From NCBI GenBank assembly GCA_003978455.1, contig QNZT01000093.1, forward strand, positions 1 to 10,319: 10,319 bases of DNA, given 5' to 3'. The stretch comes from Sulfurospirillum sp. Lineage in GTDB: Bacteria; Campylobacterota; Campylobacteria; Campylobacterales; QNZT01. Below, in pieces: positions 1 through 6,002 of the stretch (its first letter is position 1; each line of letters begins with the position of its first letter). The notes under the pieces were generated by a model. That model did not search any database. It worked only from the letters and a program-made list of their open reading frames with translations, and had not been told where the DNA came from. The translations under genes and the position numbers were made by a program.

Positions 1-1186
1 CCAAAACCTCTCTGGCGGGGATTTTGGCAAAGTAGTCGGGTCTGTCGATGATCTTGCCCTCCTCCATATCGACACATACCAGTCCGGATGCGACGGTGAC
101 TCTGCCGGATTTGCCCTTATCCACTTTTCGGGGGAAGATCGACCGTTCCCCCTCTATGAGCAGTGTCGTATCCTGATTGATGAAGAGCCTGAAATCTCTC
201 TGGGCGGTTACGGGCAGGTCGAAGTCGATCCGAAAATCGGCTTGCGTCTCTTCATCGCACGCTTCATAGACGATGTACTCCTCCCCGGCGGTGATCAACT
301 CTTTTGCCAGAAGCATACTCATACCGTCATCGGGGTATTTTGTCCAGACACTGCTGCCGAAAAGGTTTTTGGCTTCGTCGCTTTTGGTGGCGATGCGCAA
401 CAGCGGGCGCTCGATGCTCAAGAGGGCATTGAACTCCTGCACTACCATCATGAGATGTCTGTTGAGAGCGTTGACATCGGCGACAAAGAGAATCGCTTCG
501 GGAACGGCAAGGGAAGCGGGTTTGTAAAACTTCCGATATCCATGAAGTGTCTTCATGACAACCGTTTTGCCTTTGGCGATCGCCCTTGCCGCCACTTCAA
601 AAAGGGTACGGTAAGTGCCTTTGTCGTTGGCGTAGCGTTCGCTCTTTTTGTCCACCATCCGCAGGGCGATCCCGCACTCGATGCAGGAGATGAGCGGATA
701 ATCCTTTCTGAGCGGGTTCGATCGCATCTCCTCTTCACAGGCTGCGCAGGGTTTCATGAACTTCATGAGGGAGTTTTGGCGGCTGAAGGGGTAGTGTTCC
801 ACAAATGCGTGTCTGCTTCCGCAACTGTTACATGAAGTAAAAGGGTAGTAGTATCTTCGGCTGCTTACATCGAACATCTCTTTCTGGCAGGTGGGGCAGA
901 GGGAGAGATCGAGCGGCAGATCATCGGATGTGATCGGTGTGAGCTCCGGTAACGCTTCCGCAAGTGTGTGGGTACTCTTTTTGAGGTAGATCGAGGCGGG
1001 CAGTCGCTCTTCGAGGCGTTTGAGGAAGTGTTCGAGTTGCGGATCTTCCTCTGCCGCCTGGATGACGATCTCCCCTGCACACTGTACAGCTTTTACATCG
1101 CAACCTGTCTCTTGTGCCACGGCATCGATGATTCTTTTGATGTAGCCTTTGTTGTTTTCAAAAACGATTCGGAGTATCAGATACAC
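1..1186 (-). CDS. hydE: HypF-like zinc-finger hydrogenase accessory protein HydE (3' part outside window)
   Basis: An open frame of 395 codons starts at GTG 1186 and leaves the window at its left edge without a stop. The start is two bases after the hydD stop and follows an AAGGA ribosome binding site lying in the hydD 3' end, so the two are probably translationally coupled. Residues 1-75 align by eye with the acylphosphatase-like domain of HypF. Four CxxC pairs follow (C97/C100, C119/C122, C147/C150, C168/C171) with spacings x18, x24 and x17, the HypF double zinc finger (family x18, x24, x18). Flanking RRYYYPFTSC is also HypF-like. The rest resembles a YrdC-like domain, including an IERP remnant of its SxxRP motif. 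HypF makes the cyanide ligands of the NiFe site, but its key motifs are altered here: VQGVGFR is absent and the KGxGGxH and TSGN positions are not recognisable. Place and architecture suit HydE, needed for hydrogenase activity in Helicobacter pylori. A true HypF is less likely. Confidence 0.8.
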   Translation of the reverse strand, partial: MYLILRIVFENNKGYIKRIIDAVAQETGCDVKAVQCAGEIVIQAAEEDPQLEHFLKRLEERLPASIYLKKSTHTLAEALPELTPITSDDLPLDLSLCPTCQKEMFDVSSRRYYYPFTSCNSCGSRHAFVEHYPFSRQNSLMKFMKPCAACEEEMRSNPLRKDYPLISCIECGIALRMVDKKSERYANDKGTYRTLFEVAARAIAKGKTVVMKTLHGYRKFYKPASLAVPEAILFVADVNALNRHLMMVVQEFNALLSIERPLLRIATKSDEAKNLFGSSVWTKYPDDGMSMLLAKELITAGEEYIVYEACDEETQADFRIDFDLPVTAQRDFRLFINQDTTLLIEGERSIFPRKVDKGKSGRVTVASGLVCVDMEEGKIIDRPDYFAKIPAREVL

Positions 1187-1188
1187 AT

Positions 1189-1749
1189 CTATCCTTCACT
1201 GATCGGGGTATGGGATGGCTGAACGGGATTGGCGTATGCGTGGATCACTTCATCAAGTGAAACACACCGCTCTTTGGGAGTCAGGATGATGTTGTGTTTT
1301 TGGAGTGTTTGCAGAGACTTCTCTATCAGTGCGGGAAATGCCGCTTTGACCGGTTCTGTCAGGTCAGCAATCACGGGGATGATGTCATGCGGTTTCATCG
1401 CCACGATCTCCACATACGCCATCTCTTCATCGAGAATCGAGCATATCTCCAGCATCTGCGCCACCTCTACTTCGTTGGCGCTCTGGCGAACCGTTCCCTG
1501 CTCCAGAAGCTCCTCTTTGCTGAAACAGAACACATCACCGCTCTTCCCTTCGGAAGTGGTGCTGAGGATAAAAACGCGCTCATACTCCTGATAAAATGTC
1601 ATCATACCAAAGCCGAGTGTCCCGCCGTCCACTATGTCGAGATCTGGAGGTATATGGAAGTTTTGCCGGATATATTCGGCGGCGTAGATACCCAGACCGT
1701 CATCACAGAACATGATATTGCCGATACCGACAAGTGCGTTTTTTTTCAA
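1189..1749 (-). CDS. hydD: [NiFe]-hydrogenase maturation protease homologue HydD, metal ligands substituted
   Basis: A 186-residue protein of the HybD/HyaD/HycI endopeptidase family, which binds nickel in the immature large subunit and removes its C-terminal tail. The start is TTG at 1749, preceded by an AAAGGA ribosome binding site at 1758-1763; no ATG fits. The N-terminal motif VGIGNIMFCDDGLG (residues 7-20) and DIVDGGTLG (38-46) are typical of the family. The three nickel ligands of E. coli HybD are Glu16, Asp62 and His93. Aligned by eye, the first is retained as Asp17, but the second position is Ser63 (FILSTTSEG) and the third is Asn92 (SANEVEVAQML). The fold therefore looks intact while two ligands appear lost. 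HydB, its expected substrate, keeps a cleavable tail, so either this variant still works or another protease does the job. hydE follows after two bases. The 197-base gap separating it from hydC is hairpin-rich. Confidence 0.87.
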   Translation of the reverse strand: MKKNALVGIGNIMFCDDGLGIYAAEYIRQNFHIPPDLDIVDGGTLGFGMMTFYQEYERVFILSTTSEGKSGDVFCFSKEELLEQGTVRQSANEVEVAQMLEICSILDEEMAYVEIVAMKPHDIIPVIADLTEPVKAAFPALIEKSLQTLQKHNIILTPKERCVSLDEVIHAYANPVQPSHTPISEG

Positions 1750-1758
1750 TCGATTTTT

Positions 1759-1775
1759 CCTTTAAATACTAAAGG
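1759..1775 (-). promoter_or_regulatory. Small hairpin covering the hydD ribosome binding site
   Basis: CCTTTA (1759-1764) and TAAAGG (1770-1775) form a perfect 6-bp inverted repeat with a 5-base loop. In the minus-strand transcript, the 3' arm contains most of the hydD Shine-Dalgarno (AAAGGA, 1763 to 1758), about eight bases before the TTG start. Pairing would hide the ribosome binding site. Together with the weak start codon this suggests that HydD is made in low or conditional amounts. The function is inferred; a six-pair A/T-rich stem is only marginally stable. Confidence 0.4.
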
Positions 1776-1797
1776 ATGAAGCCTCTTGTGCACCACC

Positions 1798-1853
1798 CGT
1801 TAATATTTAGAAAGAGGAGATTCCTACTCCTCTTTCAGTGCCATTAATTAACG
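1798..1853 (-). repeat. Nested inverted repeat in the hydC-hydD gap, possible terminator or processing hairpin
   Basis: The core is a perfect 10-bp stem, GAAAGAGGAG (1810-1819) with CTCCTCTTTC (1827-1836), around a 7-base loop. It is enclosed by a second perfect 7-bp repeat, CGTTAAT (1798-1804) with ATTAACG (1847-1853). In the minus-strand transcript the core stem ends in CTTTC followed by A/T-rich sequence without a proper uridine run, so it would be a leaky terminator or an RNA stabilising or processing hairpin between hydABC and hydDE. The outer arms also resemble short terminal repeats of a small mobile element. Confidence 0.6.
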
Positions 1854-1877
1854 CTTTTGGAACAAAGTCCCAAAAGC
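1853..1877 (-). repeat. Inverted repeat in the hydC-hydD gap
   Basis: GCTTTTGG (1853-1860) and CCAAAAGC (1870-1877) form a perfect 8-bp stem around nine bases. Inside the loop an AC/GT pair can extend the stem past one mismatch. It abuts the preceding nested repeat and is followed by a third GC-rich hairpin, so the gap is an array of back-to-back structures. No T-run follows on either strand. Confidence 0.5.
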
Positions 1878-1885
1878 TACGCTAA

Positions 1886-1904
1886 CGCTGAGTTCTGCTC
1901 AGCG
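1886..1904 (-). repeat. GC-rich hairpin downstream of hydC
   Basis: CGCTGAG (1886-1892) and CTCAGCG (1898-1904) form a perfect 7-bp stem with a 5-base loop. It begins 42 bases after the hydC stop in the direction of transcription. The bases between it and the stop (about 1905-1930) are rich in GCGC. No uridine tract follows, so this may protect the hydABC mRNA 3' end or be part of a dispersed palindromic repeat. Confidence 0.5.
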
Positions 1905-1946
1905 CAGGGCTCACGCGCAGATAAACCGCGCTTAAACTTCCTTAAT

Positions 1947-2693
1947 TCAATGGCTGTTATCCTTCCCCTCTTTGGCAAATTTACTGCCGCCGAATACGAT
2001 CGCGATATCGCCCTCCTGCCAGAAGATCGTTCTCCATACCTGATAGTAGATATGAAATACAACCCATACAACAATCAACCACATGGTGATATGGTGCACG
2101 ATACGCACATCCATGAGATTTGGCATAGCGGTCGTTCCCACAAGCGCACTGCTCACCGGAACTGTCCAGTCTGTAGCCCAGTGCAACATCGCAGGCCACC
2201 ATTTTCCGATACTGCTCAGACCCGATTCCAGACCGTGGACGTAGAGCTGAAGTCCTGTAAAGAGCATCCATGCCAGCAATAGATGGAAGATCGTAAAATA
2301 GACCGTATTGAAACTGTCACTGTGACTCGAATCGAAACTTTTGCTTCGGTTGAAGGTCAGCAGATTGACCAGCACGGCAAAAAACTCTTTGATGTTTCTC
2401 GGTGTCGGCAGAAGCTTTAAAATCGGCTTCTCGAAGCGTGAAAAGAAGAAGAGATACGCCACGACGATCGATGTCACATCGAAGATGATCGCCACGATAA
2501 AGTGTCCCCATCTGTTCCACGCCATCACATATTTATCCACCGCGGGCTCGGCGATCAGCGTCTGATAGTAAGGTTCGGCGATATAGAGCCCGGTGATGAT
2601 CGCTACCACCATCGATATCGCATTGACCCAGTGGATGATCCGCATAGTCGCGGTCATCCTCCTGACATTTTTATATCCAACTTTTGTTTTCAT
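1947..2693 (-). CDS. hydC: Ni/Fe-hydrogenase b-type cytochrome subunit HydC
   Basis: A 248-residue di-heme cytochrome b that anchors the periplasmic hydrogenase dimer and passes electrons from H2 to the quinone pool (menaquinone in Campylobacterota). There are four to five hydrophobic segments: roughly residues 18-38 after RIIHW, 62-85, 130-155 and 195-220. Candidate heme ligands are His21 (IIHW), His64 (RWGHF), and histidines in IFHLLLAW, RIVHHITMW and VVFHIYYQ, in the usual places for this family. The N-terminus is positively charged (KNVRR), which suits a cytosolic side. The ATG at 2693 follows an AAAAGGAGA ribosome binding site (2701-2709) with seven bases between. It lies 97 bases after hydB, a longer gap than the one base between hydA and hydB. 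Length and order hydA-hydB-hydC fit group 1 uptake hydrogenases. Confidence 0.95.
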   Translation of the reverse strand: MKTKVGYKNVRRMTATMRIIHWVNAISMVVAIITGLYIAEPYYQTLIAEPAVDKYVMAWNRWGHFIVAIIFDVTSIVVAYLFFFSRFEKPILKLLPTPRNIKEFFAVLVNLLTFNRSKSFDSSHSDSFNTVYFTIFHLLLAWMLFTGLQLYVHGLESGLSSIGKWWPAMLHWATDWTVPVSSALVGTTAMPNLMDVRIVHHITMWLIVVWVVFHIYYQVWRTIFWQEGDIAIVFGGSKFAKEGKDNSH

Positions 2694-2709
2694 TTTATTG
2701 TCTCCTTTT

Positions 2710-2790
2710 CCCCGGGCAAAGCCCTGTGAAAATTCCTCTCACTAAAGCTTCGCCTCCGGTGAGATTCTTCACTCTGTTCATCACGTTTGC
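2710..2790. repeat. Palindromic spacer between hydB and hydC
   Basis: This short non-coding stretch has stacked inverted repeats: GGGC-AAA-GCCC (2714-2724); GTGAA (2726-2730) facing TTCAC (2768-2772); and, nested within, CTCAC (2738-2742) facing GTGAG (2759-2763). The right half (GTGAGATTCTTCAC, 2759-2772) looks like dispersed intergenic palindromes found in many genomes, but I cannot search for copies. The structure sits between two co-transcribed genes and may set the relative amounts of HydAB and HydC or may simply be an inserted repeat. Confidence 0.45.
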
Positions 2791-4638
2791 CTAAAAGGTG
2801 CAGTTGGGATCGACTTTATAGACCGCCAACTCTTTACCTTTGGTGTCGAGTACGTGCACCGCACAGGCGATACATGGATCGAAACTGTGGATCGTTCGGA
2901 TGATCTCCAGAGGCTCTTCGGGATTGGCGACCTTGGTGCCGATCAGGCTCGCTTCGTAGGCGCCCAGTTGCCCTTTGGCATCTCTTGGACCGGCATTCCA
3001 TGTGGAAGGTACGACCGCCTGATAGTTGATGATCTTACCGTCTTTGATCTTGACCCAGTGACCCAGCGATCCTCTCGGCGCTTCGGCAAGCCCCATACCT
3101 TTGGTGTCTGCGGCAACGGCATCGAAGTCAAACTCAGTCCATGTAGAGAGGTCTCCGCCTGCGGCATTTTTCGCCAGCTCATCAACCCACTCCATCATGG
3201 CATCTCCCATCAACTCTGTTTCGATCGCTCTTGCCGCTGTACGTCCCACGGTGGAGAAGAGTACGGTGATCGGCAGACCGGAGCGTTTGAGAAAGTTTCC
3301 GACATACTTTTTGATCCGTTCATCTCCCCTGACATACCCGACAACCATTCTCGCCAGAGGTCCCACTTCGACCGGCTTGCCGTCATAACGCGGCGATTTG
3401 ATCCAGGAGTATTTCTCGTCGGTTTTGAGATAGGCATAGCCGTCCGATTTTTTCTCCAGTCCGGTATATTCGGGGATCGTTTGCCCTTCGTAAGGATGCA
3501 GCGGTTTGTCTCCCTGATACCAGGCATGGGTGACATCTTCGGTGATCTTTTCCGGATCGACGTCGAAAGCTTTGGATATATCTCCTTCCAGTACCAGACC
3601 GGACGGGAAAAGTGTTTTGGCATTGTAAAAGCCTGTATCGTCAAGCCTGAAATCACCATAGCTCATGTAACTGAGCAATCCGCCGCCGGTACCGCCTACA
3701 CCTTTGTAGGTGGCATCTTTGTCTGTCGCTTCGTCCGCATAGGCGGTACCTGCCATATAGACATCGGGCAGATAGGCACCTTTGACAAAAGCCATACCCT
3801 CTTTTAACAACTCTTTAAAGAGTGCAATACGCGCCGGATTTTTGATATCCTGAACACAAGTGACACCACCCACCACGATAGACTGAGGATGCGGGTTTTT
3901 ACCACCGAAGATCGCCTGCATCTTCGCCAGATCTCGCTGGATATCAAGCGCTTTGAGATAGTGTGTTACCCCTATGAGGTTCTGTTCAGGGGTGAGTTTG
4001 TAGTGTTTGTTGCCCCAGTAGCCGTTGCCAAATATTCCCAGCCTGCCCTGTTTGGCAAACTTGGTAATACGATCAATCACAGCCTGAAAATCGGCTGCTG
4101 CTGATGTATATGGTTTATGACCTGCCACTTTCGCCCATTTGACAGCTTCTTGTGCTGTCTTTTCGGGATCAGCTTTGAGTGCAGAAAGGACATCGACAAA
4201 ATCGAGCGCATGCAGATGGTAAAAGTGCACCAGGTGATCATGCACATAAAGCGCTCCCTGTATCAGGTTTCTGACGATACGCGCGTTTTTGGGTATCGTG
4301 ATCTTGAAGGCATCCTCTACCGCTTCGATACTACGCTGATAGTGTGTACCCGTACAGACACCGCAGATACGCATCGCCAGAAGTCCGGCATCTCTGGGGT
4401 CTCTTCCTTTGAGAATCGTTTCGATACCGCGAAACATCGTAGAGGAGCTGTAGGCATCAACGATCTTGTTGTTTTCATCGATGATCGCCTCGATACGCAA
4501 ATGCCCTTCAATCCGGGTGATCGGATCGACGATGATATGCTTTTTACCGCCGGATGCGGAGACTGTTTTTTTGCTCTCCTGTTCGGTCGCCTGCACTGTC
4601 TCTTCCGTAACCTGTTGTGTTGTGTTGTTTTCGCTCAT
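2791..4638 (-). CDS. hydB: Group 1 [NiFe]-hydrogenase large (catalytic) subunit HydB
   Basis: A 615-residue catalytic subunit holding the NiFe(CN)2CO centre that splits H2 in the periplasm. The L1 motif TRIEGH (residues 41-46) is followed by RICGVCTGTH with ligands C92 and C95 and H99. The C-terminal motif DPCIACAVH provides C589 and C592 and ends at H595. A 20-residue tail (VLDTKGK...) follows, which a maturation protease should remove after His595. It has no signal peptide and should be exported in complex with HydA by the Tat pathway. The first 33 residues are polar and rich in Thr, Gln and Glu, an extension before the usual start of the fold that I do not recognise from other family members. 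ATG 4638 lies one base after the hydA stop, with GAGGAGG at the hydA end as ribosome binding site, so translation is coupled. The best fit is group 1b. Confidence 0.97.
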   Translation of the reverse strand: MSENNTTQQVTEETVQATEQESKKTVSASGGKKHIIVDPITRIEGHLRIEAIIDENNKIVDAYSSSTMFRGIETILKGRDPRDAGLLAMRICGVCTGTHYQRSIEAVEDAFKITIPKNARIVRNLIQGALYVHDHLVHFYHLHALDFVDVLSALKADPEKTAQEAVKWAKVAGHKPYTSAAADFQAVIDRITKFAKQGRLGIFGNGYWGNKHYKLTPEQNLIGVTHYLKALDIQRDLAKMQAIFGGKNPHPQSIVVGGVTCVQDIKNPARIALFKELLKEGMAFVKGAYLPDVYMAGTAYADEATDKDATYKGVGGTGGGLLSYMSYGDFRLDDTGFYNAKTLFPSGLVLEGDISKAFDVDPEKITEDVTHAWYQGDKPLHPYEGQTIPEYTGLEKKSDGYAYLKTDEKYSWIKSPRYDGKPVEVGPLARMVVGYVRGDERIKKYVGNFLKRSGLPITVLFSTVGRTAARAIETELMGDAMMEWVDELAKNAAGGDLSTWTEFDFDAVAADTKGMGLAEAPRGSLGHWVKIKDGKIINYQAVVPSTWNAGPRDAKGQLGAYEASLIGTKVANPEEPLEIIRTIHSFDPCIACAVHVLDTKGKELAVYKVDPNCTF

Positions 4639-4639
4639 C

Positions 4640-5881
4640 TTACGCCTCCTCTTCTACTTTGCTCTTTTTACCGAAAATCGCACTGCCCACCGCATGGATA
4701 CCGATACCGATACCAGCCGCGGTCAAAAGCCCGAGACCGAACTCATCGACAGTCTTTTCGACACCGCCTGTCGGTGCTTTGATATTGGCATTTGCCATCG
4801 GTCGCTCATAAGCGTATTTGTCCCAGAAGTCGGGTTCACTACAACCGATACAGCCGCGTCCGACACCGATGGGCCAGTTGACCCCTTCGTTGTAGCGGAT
4901 GATGGAGCAGTTGTTGAAGGTCATAGGTCCTTTACAGCCCATCTTGTAGAGACAGAAGTTGTTTTTCGCACCTTCGTCACCCCACTCTTCGACAAACTCA
5001 CCCGCATCGAAGTGCGCGCGTCTTTCACAATTGTCATGAATCCTGTATCCGAAAGCAAACTTCGGTCGCAGCAACGAATCGAGCTCAGGCAGCTGACCAG
5101 TGAGCACAAAATGCAATACGACACCGACCATATTGGAAGGGTTTGCAGGACAGGCAGGGATGTTGATGATCGGTTTACCGTGTACCATCTCCATCACACC
5201 GACTGCATCGGTCGGATTGGGTGCCGCTGCCGGAACGCCGCCGAAAGTCGCGCAGCTTCCTACCGCGATCACAGCAGCTGCATCTTTTGAGAGTCTCAGC
5301 AGGTGATCTTCAAAGGTCTCCGCTTTTGCTCCAATGGTACCAAACTGTCCATTTAGACCGCGGGGAACCGCACCCTCTACAAAGAGGAGATATTTGCCTT
5401 TAAATGTCTCTATCGCATCTTCAAGCTGCTTTTCCGCCTGATGTCCGGAAGGTGCCATCAGTGTCTCATGAAACTCCAGGGAGATGATATCCAGAACGAT
5501 CTCATCGATCTTGGGTCCGTCACTTCGCAGAAGCGCTTCGGAGTTACCCGCGCAATCCTGAAGCTCGATCCAGACGACAGGAACGCGGTTCATCAACTCC
5601 GCCGCTTCGGCGACAAGCGGGGTGAAGGAAGCCGGAAGCATCAGCATCGCAGTTGTTGCGGATGCCCACTTCAGAAAGTCCCTTCTGTCCAATCCTTCAT
5701 CAAAAATCGCCTGCTTAAAATCGACTCTGTTACTTACAGGAGGAAGTTCCCGAAGTGCATCGAGTCGCTCCTGACACTTTTGAAAAAGCGTTTCGTAGTA
5801 CGCTTCACCTCTGTTGGTATCTACTTTGGCACTCTGGGAAGTGAATAGCTTTTTGACTGCATCTATCCGCTTGTCGCTCAT
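4640..5881 (-). CDS. hydA: Group 1 [NiFe]-hydrogenase small subunit HydA, Tat-exported and membrane-anchored
   Basis: A 413-residue iron-sulfur subunit that relays electrons from HydB to HydC. A Tat signal, RRDFLKW at residues 66-72 with a hydrophobic stretch after it and probable cleavage near AEA (91-93), follows an unusually long polar leader of about 65 residues. Proximal-cluster candidates are C110, C210 (GSCATFGG) and C244. The usual fourth cysteine position reads Asn113 (DCAGNSE). The distal-cluster set is H282, C285, C310 and C316; the medial set is C325, C344 and C347 (GCIGC). Residues about 381-403 form a C-terminal membrane helix followed by a charged tail, normal for HydC-coupled enzymes. 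The extra cysteines of oxygen-tolerant group 1d enzymes are absent at the CAGN site. The ATG at 5881 follows AAGGAGG (5887-5893) by five bases. It is the first gene of hydABCDE and has its own promoter region. Confidence 0.97.
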   Translation of the reverse strand: MSDKRIDAVKKLFTSQSAKVDTNRGEAYYETLFQKCQERLDALRELPPVSNRVDFKQAIFDEGLDRRDFLKWASATTAMLMLPASFTPLVAEAAELMNRVPVVWIELQDCAGNSEALLRSDGPKIDEIVLDIISLEFHETLMAPSGHQAEKQLEDAIETFKGKYLLFVEGAVPRGLNGQFGTIGAKAETFEDHLLRLSKDAAAVIAVGSCATFGGVPAAAPNPTDAVGVMEMVHGKPIINIPACPANPSNMVGVVLHFVLTGQLPELDSLLRPKFAFGYRIHDNCERRAHFDAGEFVEEWGDEGAKNNFCLYKMGCKGPMTFNNCSIIRYNEGVNWPIGVGRGCIGCSEPDFWDKYAYERPMANANIKAPTGGVEKTVDEFGLGLLTAAGIGIGIHAVGSAIFGKKSKVEEEA

Positions 5882-5899
5882 GAAAGCCTCCTTATTATA

Positions 5900-5915
5900 A
5901 ATGAATAGTCATTCA
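5900..5915. promoter_or_regulatory. Candidate TetR-family operator in the hydA leader
   Basis: AATGAATAGTCATTCA contains two overlapping perfect inverted repeats: AATGA-N4-TCATT (5900-5913) and TGAAT-N4-ATTCA (5902-5915). TGAATGA/TCATTCA half-sites are typical of many TetR/AcrR-family operators. It lies between the -10 element (5918-5923) and the ribosome binding site (5887-5893), so bound protein would cover the transcription start. A TetR gene lies two genes upstream at 8138-8737. No copy was seen before that gene itself. Confidence 0.5.
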
Positions 5916-5917
5916 GT

Positions 5918-5923
5918 ATTATA
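5918..5923 (-). promoter_or_regulatory. hydA promoter -10 element
   Basis: On the minus strand the perfect hexamer TATAAT reads from 5923 to 5918, which puts the transcription start near 5911 and gives a leader of about 30 bases before hydA. About 17 bases upstream there is no good -35 hexamer (TCTGAA, 5946-5941). This is common in Campylobacterota, where -35 boxes are weak. A second TATAAT (5899-5894) is too close to the ribosome binding site to serve. Confidence 0.55.
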
Positions 5924-5936
5924 GTGGATATAATCT

Positions 5937-5960
5937 TACCTTCAGATTAAAATTAAGGTA
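5937..5960. promoter_or_regulatory. Inverted repeat over the hydA -35 region
   Basis: TACCTT (5937-5942) and AAGGTA (5955-5960) form a perfect 6-bp inverted repeat with a 12-base A/T-rich spacer. It spans the expected -35 region, a typical place for an activator or repressor such as a metal- or redox-responsive factor. The long spacer makes an RNA hairpin less likely than a dimeric protein site. Which protein would bind is unknown. Confidence 0.35.
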
Positions 5961-6002
5961 GCAGAATAATGTTTTCTTATAAAAGGATAGTTTTTATCTT
6001 AA

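Noticed and set aside
242..835. Plus-strand open frame of 197 codons
   Set aside because: Antisense to hydE, whose zinc-finger motifs settle the coding strand.
1..1186. hydE as a broken hypF pseudogene
   Set aside because: The frame is open for all 395 visible codons, has a ribosome binding site and keeps all eight zinc cysteines; altered motifs point to divergence, not decay.
2854..3807. Plus-strand open frame of 317 codons opposite hydB
   Set aside because: Lies wholly antisense to a well-supported hydB; its translation has no recognisable motif and is a shadow of the coding strand.
4117..5290. Plus-strand open frames of 221 and 274 codons opposite hydA/hydB
   Set aside because: Antisense to conserved hydrogenase coding sequence, low-complexity Cys/Arg/Asp-rich translations, no ribosome binding site considered convincing.
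4640..5881. Oxygen-tolerant (group 1d) HydA with extra cysteines
   Set aside because: The proximal site reads CAGN, with Gly where the supernumerary Cys would be.
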